NCBI GenBank assembly: GCA_030146875.1
Contig: JASLAX010000035.1
Span: forward strand, 1 to 12,499
Direction of reading: 5' to 3'
Source of the DNA: Longimicrobiaceae bacterium
Lineage (GTDB): Bacteria > Gemmatimonadota > Gemmatimonadetes > Longimicrobiales > Longimicrobiaceae
Length of the DNA stretch: 12,499 nucleotides
Shown piece by piece: positions 6,840 through 12,499 of this stretch (positions within the stretch are counted from its first letter, which is position 1; every line of letters starts with the position of its first letter). The position numbers were made by a program, and so were the translations under genes. Below the pieces are notes generated by a model, which was not told the origin of the DNA, did no database searches, and was given only the letters and a program-made list of their open reading frames with translations.

Positions 6840-6866
6840 GGAACGCCCCCGGGGAACGACGCGTGC

Positions 6867-7667
6867 CTACCGCGTCGCGGGCCTCGCCGCGGCGGCGGCG
6901 GCCTCCACGAGCAGCGTGTAGGCGCCCGTCTCGCCCTCGGAGAGCGAGTTGGCGCGGATCATCAGCACCCCGCTGGCGGGCACCGTCACCTCCAGCCTGG
7001 CGTCGGTCCCGCCGGCGCCGTCGTCGTCCGAGTCCGACTCCTCGAACTCGCCGTCGGCCATGCCGCCGGCGGACAGGTAGGCGTCGAACGCCTCGGAGCG
7101 CATCGTGATCACCAGGCTCTGCCCCGCGGTCCCGCGGAAGACGTACATGTCGTAGTGCGAGTCGTCGCCGGCCCGGGGGTCGGTGGCGGAGAGCTCGCCC
7201 TGGACCGTCTGGCCCAGGCGGATGGGGGTGGGAGGCGGCGGGGGCGGAGGGGCGACCCCCAGGGCCAGCGAGATGGTGTAGTCGCCCGTCTCGCCCGCGC
7301 CCAGCGAGTTCGCGCGGACGGTGTAGGTGCCGGTCTCCGGGAGCGTGATCTCGATCCTGGAGTTGGTCCCGCCGCCGCCGTCGTCGTCGGAGTCCACCAC
7401 GTCCAGCTCGCTCCCCTGCATGCGGCCCACCGCCAGGTACGTGTCGAACGCGTCCGAGCGCAGCGTGATCACCGCCCGCTGCCCCTGGGTGCCCTGGAAG
7501 GTGAAGAGGTCGTAGTGCGACTCGTCCTCCATCTTCGGGTCGCCGGCCTCCAGCCTGCCGGAGAGCGTATCCCCGAAGCGGATCGGCGTCTGCGCGGCCG
7601 CCAGGGCGGGGAAGGCCGCGAGCGCGGCCAGCGCCAGGCCGGCGGCCGAGAGGTGTCTGCGTTCCAT
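6867..7667 (-). CDS. Exported protein with two PPC-type beta domains
   Basis: A 266-residue protein with a Sec signal peptide: MERRHLSA, a hydrophobic Ala/Leu core, and probable cleavage after ALAAA (about 21-25). It has two homologous domains at about 27-136 and 147-255, joined by a proline run (139-146). Each begins TPIR(F/L)G-x-T, continues DESHYDLFTFQG or DDSHYDMYVFRG, then IT(L/M)RSDAFD-type and an acidic loop DSDDDG (92-97 and 212-217). Each ends RANSLGAGETGDYT or a close variant. This is the pattern of bacterial pre-peptidase C-terminal (PPC) domains, usually beta-sandwiches on secreted peptidases, but no catalytic domain is attached here. The DSDDDG loops may bind calcium. No Shine-Dalgarno site is seen before the ATG at 7665-7667; the start was chosen from the signal peptide. 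It is divergent from the Tat-TldD gene. Role unknown; a surface or adhesive function is possible. Confidence 0.82.
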   Translation of the reverse strand: MERRHLSAAGLALAALAAFPALAAAQTPIRFGDTLSGRLEAGDPKMEDESHYDLFTFQGTQGQRAVITLRSDAFDTYLAVGRMQGSELDVVDSDDDGGGGTNSRIEITLPETGTYTVRANSLGAGETGDYTISLALGVAPPPPPPPTPIRLGQTVQGELSATDPRAGDDSHYDMYVFRGTAGQSLVITMRSEAFDAYLSAGGMADGEFEESDSDDDGAGGTDARLEVTVPASGVLMIRANSLSEGETGAYTLLVEAAAAAARPATR

Positions 7668-7769
7668 GGGTGGTCGGGGGAAGGGGGCGGAGAGGGCGGG
7701 GGCTGGTGCGCCGTGCGTTTCCCGGGGAAGATGCACGCGCGGAGCCGGCCGGGCAAGCCGCGCCGTCGA

Positions 7770-7799
7770 TTGCCGGGAGCGGGCGGGGACCGTTATCAT
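7770..7799 (+). promoter_or_regulatory. Probable promoter of the TldD-family gene
   Basis: TTGCCG (7770-7775) and TATCAT (7794-7799, five of six matches to the -10 consensus) are 18 bases apart. A start near 7806 leaves about 36 nt before the ATG at 7842. No clear Shine-Dalgarno site is seen in that leader. Confidence 0.5.
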
Positions 7800-7841
7800 C
7801 CTTCCCATCCCCCGCCCGTTCCCGGCACCGGATTCGACCCC

Positions 7842-9449
7842 ATGGACCGAAGAGAGTTCCTTCTCCAAGGCGCGTCCCTCGCCGCCGGCCTGGCCGCCGG
7901 AGGGCTCGTGCTTCCCGGGCGGCTCCACGCCCGCGGCTCCGCGCCCTCCGCGGGCGACCCGGCGTTCCGCGAGCTGGCCATGCGCGCGCTGGACGCGGCG
8001 CGCACGGCGGGCGCCCGGTACGCCGACGTGCGCATCACCCGCAACCGCTCGCAGTCGGTGGCCACGCGCGAGCAGCGCGTGACCGGCTTCGAGGACAACG
8101 AGACCTTCGGCTTCGGGGTGCGCGTGCTGGCCTCGGGCACCTGGGGCTTCGCGGCGTCGCGCGACCTGACGGCGGACGAGGTGCAGCGCGTGGCGCGGCA
8201 GGCTGTGACGCAGGCGAAGGCGAACGCCACCGCCATGCGCCGCCCGGTGGAGCTGGCCCCCACGCAGGCGTACCCCGACGCCACCTGGCGCTCCCCCATC
8301 CGCGTGGACCCGTTCGAGGTCCCCATCGAGGACAAGGTGGCGCTGCTCCTGGCCGCGAACGCCGCCGCGCTGGGGGTGAAGGGGGCGCGCTTCGTCACCT
8401 CGTCCATGTTCTTCGTGCGCGAGGAGAAGACGTTCGCCTCCACGGAGGGGACCTTCACGGTGCAGACCATCTACCGCTCGTACCCGCAGCTCGGCGTGAC
8501 GGCGGTGGCGGACGACGACTTCCAGACGCGCCTCTCCACCGACGTGCAGCCCATGGGGCTGGGGTACGAGCACGTCCGCGACGCGGAGCTGGTGGAGAAC
8601 GCCCCGCGCTGGGCCGAGGACGCGGTGAGGAAGCTCACCGGCAGGCCCGTGCAGCCGGGGCGCTACGACCTGGTGCTCCTTCCCAGCCACCTCTTCCTCA
8701 CGATCCACGAGTCGATCGCGCACCCCACCGAGCTGGACCGCATCCTGGGGTACGAGGCCAACTACGCGGGCACCTCGTTCATCTCGCCCCTCTCCGAGTA
8801 CCTGGGCAGGTTCCGCTACGGGCGCGAGATCATGAACGTGCAGGCGGAGCGGTCGCGCCCCGGCTCGCTGGCCACCGTGGGCTGGGACGACGAGGGGGTG
8901 CGGCCCGAGGACTACCTGCTCGTGGAGGACGGGCTGCTGGTGGACCTGCAGACGACCCGCGAGCAGGCGCCGCTGCTCGCCGACTGGTACCGCTCGCGCG
9001 GCGAGCCGGTGCGCTCGCACGGCAACTCCTACGCGGAGAGCTGGGCCGACGTGCAGTTCCAGCGCATGCCCAACGTGAACCTGCTCCCCGCCGAGCGCGA
9101 CGTGTCGCTGGACGAGCTGACGGCGGACGTGCGCGACGGGATCCTGTTCGAGGGGCGCGGCTCGTACTCCATCGACCAGCAGCGCTACAACGCGCAGTTC
9201 GGCGGGCAGATGGCCTGGGAGATCAGGAACGGCAAAGTGGGCGGGGTGCTGAAGGACGCCGTCTACCAGATCCGCACCCCGGAGTTCTGGCGCTCGATGG
9301 ACGCCGTGGGCGGGCCCTCCACCTTCTTCGTGGGGGGGTCGTTCAACGACGGGAAGGGCCAGCCCTCCCAGTCCAACGCGGTGTCGCACGGGTGCCCCCC
9401 GGCGCGCTTCCGCGGGGTGAACGTGATCAACACCGGCCGCCGGGCTTGA
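7842..9449 (+). CDS. Tat-exported TldD/PmbA-family metalloprotease
   Basis: A 535-residue zinc peptidase. The N-terminus is a twin-arginine signal, DRREFLLQG, then a weak hydrophobic stretch and a probable cut near LHARG (28-32), so it acts outside the cytoplasm. The N-terminal half has the TldD fold, including the ARYADVRITR start (58-67) and GVRVLASGTWGFAAS (92-106). The metal site is HESIAHPTE (289-297), i.e. HExxxH with His289, Glu290 and His294. The C-terminal GCPPARFRGVNVIN segment supplies Cys518, the position of the third zinc ligand in TldD. Length exceeds E. coli TldD (481) mainly because of the signal and linker. Cytoplasmic TldD works as a heterodimer with TldE/PmbA; no such partner is in the window. 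The ATG at 7842 was chosen because the Tat motif follows it directly. It is divergent from the PPC-protein gene. Confidence 0.92.
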   Translation: MDRREFLLQGASLAAGLAAGGLVLPGRLHARGSAPSAGDPAFRELAMRALDAARTAGARYADVRITRNRSQSVATREQRVTGFEDNETFGFGVRVLASGTWGFAASRDLTADEVQRVARQAVTQAKANATAMRRPVELAPTQAYPDATWRSPIRVDPFEVPIEDKVALLLAANAAALGVKGARFVTSSMFFVREEKTFASTEGTFTVQTIYRSYPQLGVTAVADDDFQTRLSTDVQPMGLGYEHVRDAELVENAPRWAEDAVRKLTGRPVQPGRYDLVLLPSHLFLTIHESIAHPTELDRILGYEANYAGTSFISPLSEYLGRFRYGREIMNVQAERSRPGSLATVGWDDEGVRPEDYLLVEDGLLVDLQTTREQAPLLADWYRSRGEPVRSHGNSYAESWADVQFQRMPNVNLLPAERDVSLDELTADVRDGILFEGRGSYSIDQQRYNAQFGGQMAWEIRNGKVGGVLKDAVYQIRTPEFWRSMDAVGGPSTFFVGGSFNDGKGQPSQSNAVSHGCPPARFRGVNVINTGRRA

Positions 9450-9585
9450 AGCCCCGCACCCGCGGCGGGAACCTCCCCGGCGCGGCGGGATACCAGAGAC
9501 GGCCCCGGCTCCCCGCCCGCGCTCCGCTTCCCAAGTGTGGCGCCGGCGGGAATTTGCGGCCGGACGCAGGGGGCCCCCCGTCCGG

Positions 9586-9615
9586 TTGACAAAGGCCGGC
9601 CCCAAGGGGTAGCTT
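9586..9615 (+). promoter_or_regulatory. Promoter of the secD-secF operon
   Basis: A perfect -35 TTGACA (9586-9591) is followed after 18 bases by TAGCTT (9610-9615). Transcription would start near 9622, giving a leader of about 75 nt before the secD ATG. The gap since the preceding gene (9450-9585) shows no gene. Confidence 0.7.
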
Positions 9616-9697
9616 TGCAGGTTTCCAATCCCAGGCCGTTCTCCCGAACGGGATCGTACCCTACACCTTCCTCCTGCCCGGGAGCGATCGCTTCTCG

Positions 9698-11293
9698 ATG
9701 TTCCAGAACCTGAAAGTCCGCCTCGCCCTGATCGCCGCGCTCCTGCTGCTGAGCGTCGGGTTCCTGTACAGGAACTACGTGAAGGAGGGCCTCAACGGCG
9801 AGCCGGTGGGGCAGATCGTCAACCTGGGCCTGGACCTGCAGGGGGGGAGCCACTTCGCCCTGGAGCTGGACGAGGCCAAGACGAAGCTCACCCCCGAGCA
9901 GCGCGCCGACGCCATCCAGCGCGCGCTGCGCGTGGTTCGCATGCGCGTGGAGGGGATCGGCGCGGCCGAGCCGCTCGTGCAGCAGGTGGGGACGAACCGC
10001 ATGGTGGTGGAGCTGGCCGGGATCCACAACCAGGCCGACGCCAAGGCGATCATCCAGAAGACCGCCTTCCTGAAGTTCCAGATCGTGCGCCCCCTGGAGG
10101 AGCTGGCGGCCGTGCTCCCCCGCGTGGACGCGGCGGCGGCGGCGGCGGGGATCGGCGGTAAGCAGGCGAGCCAGCCGGCGGCGGCCACGCCCGGCGGCCT
10201 CTTCGAGCAGAAGGGCGACACCGCCAGGGCGGCCGGGCCCGACTCGCTCTCCGCCCGCCCGTTCACCAGCAAGATCCAGCCGGCCGCGCCGGGGACCTTC
10301 GCGGTGGCGCGGACGGACACGGCGCTGGTCTCCCGGGTTCTGGCCCTGCCGGCGGTGCAGCGGATGCTGCCGCGCGGCTCGACGCTGCTGTGGGGCGTGC
10401 CGGAGCAGAAGGGGTCCGACTTCATCCCGCTGTACTACCTGGAGGCCGACCCCATCATGACCGGGGAGTACCTCGAGGACGCCTCCGCCCAGCCCGACCA
10501 GTTCAACCGCCCGGTGGTGGTGTTCGAGCTGAGCCGGCGCGGCGGCCGCGACTTCGAGAAGGCCACCGGGGAGCACATCAACGAGCAGATGGCGATCGTG
10601 CTGGACGACAAGGTCCAGAGCGCCCCGACCATCCAGTCGCAGATCGGCTCGCGCGGCCAGATCGACCTGGGCGGCACCGCTTCGCTGGAGGAGGCGAGCG
10701 ACCTTGCGCTGGTGCTGCGCGCCGGCGCGCTCCCCGCGCCGCTGCGCATCGTGGAGGAGCGCAGCGTGGGGCCCACGCTCGGGCAGGACTCGGTGGACAG
10801 CGGGACCCTGGCCGGGATCATCGGCATCTGCGGCGTGATCCTGCTCATGCTGGCCTACTACCGCATCGCGGGCGCCTTCGCCGTGACGGGGCTCACGCTG
10901 TACGTGGTGTTCATCCTGGGCGCGCTGGCGGCGCTGGGCGCCGACCTGACCTTCCCCGGGATCGCCGGCCTGATCCTGTCGATCGGCATGGCGGTGGACG
11001 CGAACGTGCTGATCTTCGAGCGCATCCGCGAGGAGCTGGCGGCCGGAAGGAACCCGCGGGTGGCGGTGGAGGAGGGCTTCAAGAACGCCATGTCGGCCAT
11101 CGTGGACTCCAACCTGACCACGCTGATCACCGCCGCCATCCTGTACGGGGTGGGCACCGGCCCGGTGAGGGGCTTCGCGATCACGCTGGCCGTCGGCATC
11201 ATCGCCTCCATGTTCACGGCGATCTTCGTCGTGCGCACCCTCTTCCTCATGTACCTGGGGCGCCGGTCGGGCGCGCGGGCACTCTCCATCTGA
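9698..11293 (+). CDS. secD: Protein translocase subunit SecD
   Basis: Part of the SecDF complex that uses the proton gradient to pull secreted proteins through SecYEG. It has 531 residues. TM1 is at 8-24, and the D1 motif GLDLQGG is at 44-50. A large periplasmic P1 region follows (about 52-365). The C-terminal five-span RND bundle is about 368-520. It contains the D4-type motif FPGIAGLILSIGMAVDANVLIFERIREE (419-446) with Asp434, the expected proton-relay residue, and GTGPVRGFAITLAVGI (486-501). Within P1, residues 143-186 are an Ala/Gly/Pro-rich low-complexity insert. The nearest Shine-Dalgarno-like site (GGGAG at 9680-9684) is 13 bases from the ATG, which is longer than usual. The N-terminus MFQNLKVRLALIAALLLL still fits the family. 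It is followed by secF after 22 bases, as one operon. Confidence 0.96.
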   Translation: MFQNLKVRLALIAALLLLSVGFLYRNYVKEGLNGEPVGQIVNLGLDLQGGSHFALELDEAKTKLTPEQRADAIQRALRVVRMRVEGIGAAEPLVQQVGTNRMVVELAGIHNQADAKAIIQKTAFLKFQIVRPLEELAAVLPRVDAAAAAAGIGGKQASQPAAATPGGLFEQKGDTARAAGPDSLSARPFTSKIQPAAPGTFAVARTDTALVSRVLALPAVQRMLPRGSTLLWGVPEQKGSDFIPLYYLEADPIMTGEYLEDASAQPDQFNRPVVVFELSRRGGRDFEKATGEHINEQMAIVLDDKVQSAPTIQSQIGSRGQIDLGGTASLEEASDLALVLRAGALPAPLRIVEERSVGPTLGQDSVDSGTLAGIIGICGVILLMLAYYRIAGAFAVTGLTLYVVFILGALAALGADLTFPGIAGLILSIGMAVDANVLIFERIREELAAGRNPRVAVEEGFKNAMSAIVDSNLTTLITAAILYGVGTGPVRGFAITLAVGIIASMFTAIFVVRTLFLMYLGRRSGARALSI

Positions 11294-11315
11294 CCGGGCG
11301 CACGGGAACACCGAG

Positions 11316-12293
11316 ATGAGACTCTTCGAGAACGCGAAGTACCCGTTCATGGAGTGGCGGAAGCGGGCGTACATCATCACCGCCCTGCTCCTGCTGGGTA
11401 CCATCGGCGCCATGGCGGCCAACTTCTCCCGCCAGGGATCGCCGCTGAACTACGGGGTGGACTTCACCGGCGGCACGCTGGTGCAGGTGCGCTTCGACCA
11501 GCCGACCAGCGTGGACAAGATCCGCTCCGCGGCGTCGGCCGCGGGGAACGCGGACTGGCAGATCGCGGCCTTCGGCAGCGACAGCGAGTACACCATCCGC
11601 ATGGCCTCCTTCCAGCAGGGCACGGCGGCCGACGCCGGCACGCGCGTGGACGCGGCGCTCACCCCGGCCTTCGGGGCGGGGAAGTTCGACGTGGTGCGCA
11701 CCGAGGCGGTGGGCCCCAAGGTGGGTGACGAGCTGCAGTCCAAGGCGCTGCTCGCCATCCTGCTCTCCATGCTGGTGACGATGGTCTACCTGTGGTTCCG
11801 CTTCGAGTGGCGCTTCGGGGTGGCGGCCATCGTGGCCACGGCGCACGACATCGTCATCACGCTCGGGATCCTGGCCATGCTGCGCAGCGAGATCTCGCTG
11901 GGCACGGTGGCGGCGTTCCTGACCATCGTGGGCTACTCGCTCAACGACACCATCGTGGTGTTCGACCGCATCCGCGAGGACCTGGCCAAGCCGCGCCACG
12001 GCAAGACGTACATGGAGCTGCTGAACCAGGCGATCAACGAGACGCTGCCGCGCACGGTGCTCACCGCCTCGGGCACGCTGGCCACGCTGCTGTCGCTGGC
12101 CATCCTGGGCGGCCCGGTGATCCGCGACTTCGCGGTGGTGCTGATCCTGGGCATCTTCATCGGCACGTTCTCGTCCATCTTCGTGGCGTCGCCGGTGCTG
12201 TACTTCATCGAGAGCAAGTGGCCGCACAAGACGCCGACCAAGCAGGCGGCTCCGTCGCACAGCGGCCGCCCCCGCGCGCGGACCGCCGTCTGA
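11316..12293 (+). CDS. secF: Protein translocase subunit SecF
   Basis: Partner of SecD, 325 residues, close to the family norm (about 300-325). TM1 is at 17-35, and the D1-like motif GVDFTGG is at 47-53. A periplasmic P4 domain spans about 54-140. Five further spans follow, with EAVGPKVGDEL (130-140) just before them. The conserved FLTIVGYSLNDTIVVFDRIRED (201-222) carries Asp211 and Asp217. The region LNQAINETLPRTVLTASGTL (236-255) is also typical. The C-terminal tail (300-325) is basic and low in hydrophobicity. The start ATG at 11316 has only a weak upstream GGGA, so translation may be coupled to secD. It is the last gene of the operon, followed by a tandem repeat and an intrinsic terminator. 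Confidence 0.96.
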   Translation: MRLFENAKYPFMEWRKRAYIITALLLLGTIGAMAANFSRQGSPLNYGVDFTGGTLVQVRFDQPTSVDKIRSAASAAGNADWQIAAFGSDSEYTIRMASFQQGTAADAGTRVDAALTPAFGAGKFDVVRTEAVGPKVGDELQSKALLAILLSMLVTMVYLWFRFEWRFGVAAIVATAHDIVITLGILAMLRSEISLGTVAAFLTIVGYSLNDTIVVFDRIREDLAKPRHGKTYMELLNQAINETLPRTVLTASGTLATLLSLAILGGPVIRDFAVVLILGIFIGTFSSIFVASPVLYFIESKWPHKTPTKQAAPSHSGRPRARTAV

Positions 12294-12325
12294 AGTGCGT
12301 AAGTGCGTAAGTGCGTGAGTGCGAA
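12294..12325. repeat. Tandem octamer repeat (AGTGCGTA, four copies) directly after secF stop
   Basis: Immediately after the TGA come AGTGCGTA, AGTGCGTA, AGTGCGTG and AGTGCGAA, i.e. four 8-base units, the last two diverging at one or two end bases. The run begins at the first base after the stop codon and is not in any gene. Similar octamer runs are recalled from other genomes of this group, but only this one is in the window. Confidence 0.85.
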
Positions 12326-12356
12326 AGTAACTGCACTCCGTTGATGTAGATGACGA

Positions 12357-12395
12357 CGAACCGCCGCGATCCCTGGGTCGCGGCGGTTCGCTTTT
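12357..12395 (+). terminator. Intrinsic terminator of the secD-secF operon
   Basis: CGAACCGCCGCGA (12357-12369) pairs perfectly with TCGCGGCGGTTCG (12378-12390), a 13-bp stem around an 8-base loop. It is followed at once by CTTTT. This is the only textbook Rho-independent terminator in the window. Confidence 0.88.
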
Positions 12396-12450
12396 GGGAT
12401 CACGTGGGATAGATTCCGCGAGCCCAGGGCGGGGCTTATGGCATTTGCAG

Positions 12451-12470
12451 CCCCGGGCTTTAGCCCGGGG
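12451..12470. repeat. GC-rich palindromic hairpin (dispersed-repeat type) near the window end
   Basis: CCCCGGGCT (12451-12459) and AGCCCGGGG (12462-12470) form a near-perfect palindrome with a two-base TT centre. This wording (CCCCGGG-CTTTAG-CCCGGGG) is recalled as a common dispersed intergenic repeat in large GC-rich genomes. No gene is seen from 12294 to the window end. Confidence 0.55.
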
Positions 12471-12499
12471 ATTCCATCCCGGAGCGGGCCGGCGCGCGA

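Noticed and set aside
6867..9605. A 912-codon open frame on the minus strand running through the whole TldD gene
   Set aside because: Only its last 266 codons (from the ATG at 7667) make a sensible protein with a signal peptide. The rest is antisense to the TldD gene, is rich in Arg/His/Gly, and is a by-product of GC-rich codon usage.
10137..10150. GCG-type triplet run in secD as a regulatory repeat
   Set aside because: It simply encodes the alanine run in the SecD insert and keeps the frame.
9263..11422. A 719-codon minus-strand open frame opposite secD
   Set aside because: It lies antisense to a clear secD gene, is made of His/Arg/Gln-rich low-complexity sequence and shows no domain or start signal.

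Overview
This window is about 12.5 kb of very GC-rich bacterial chromosome. Codons end strongly in G or C, GTG starts occur, and Shine-Dalgarno sites are present before some genes but not all. The best guess for the host is the Gemmatimonadota, probably a Longimicrobium-like organism. That rests on the composition, on a pinensin-type RiPP leader of a kind recalled from Longimicrobium genomes, and on short dispersed intergenic hairpins. It is an inference from sequence style, not a database result. Most of the window is ordinary chromosome carrying single genes and small operons.

Layout from left to right. (1) 1-173: the 3' end of a probable IS4-like transposase, cut by the window edge. (2) 174-463: no gene, but three strong hairpins, the last of which resembles a dispersed intergenic repeat. 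(3) 464-2681, minus strand: a two-gene ABC-2 exporter operon (ATPase then permease, overlapping by 8 nt), divergent from (4) upp at 2847-3485, the uracil salvage enzyme. (5) 3564-3636: a CAU-anticodon tRNA, most likely tRNA-Ile2, with a good promoter just upstream. (6) 3703-4788: a CoiA-like Cys/His-rich nuclease-fold protein. (7) 4962-5234, minus strand: a 90-residue Cys-rich RiPP precursor candidate. (8) 5364-6699, minus strand: a conserved pair of membrane proteins of unknown function (TIGR02587 then TIGR02588). (9) 6867-7667, minus strand: an exported protein with two PPC-type beta domains, divergent from (10) a Tat-exported TldD/PmbA-family metalloprotease at 7842-9449. (11) 9698-12293: the secD-secF operon, followed by a tandem octamer repeat, a clear intrinsic terminator and another hairpin repeat at the window end.

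Functionally the window mixes housekeeping (upp, tRNA, secDF) with envelope and export functions (ABC exporter, TIGR02587/88 membrane pair, PPC protein, Tat-TldD, SecDF). The most unusual gene is the small peptide gene at 4962-5234. It has a pinensin-like leader and a core in which every one of ten cysteines directly follows Thr or Ser, five of these pairs recurring at an exact four-residue period. No LanB/LanC/LanM, YcaO or radical-SAM modifying enzyme is in the window. If the peptide is modified, its enzymes are encoded elsewhere.

Four probable promoters (upp, tRNA, tldD-like, secD) share a TTG-type -35 and a T-A-rich -10 spaced 17-18 nt apart, so they look like housekeeping sigma-factor promoters.
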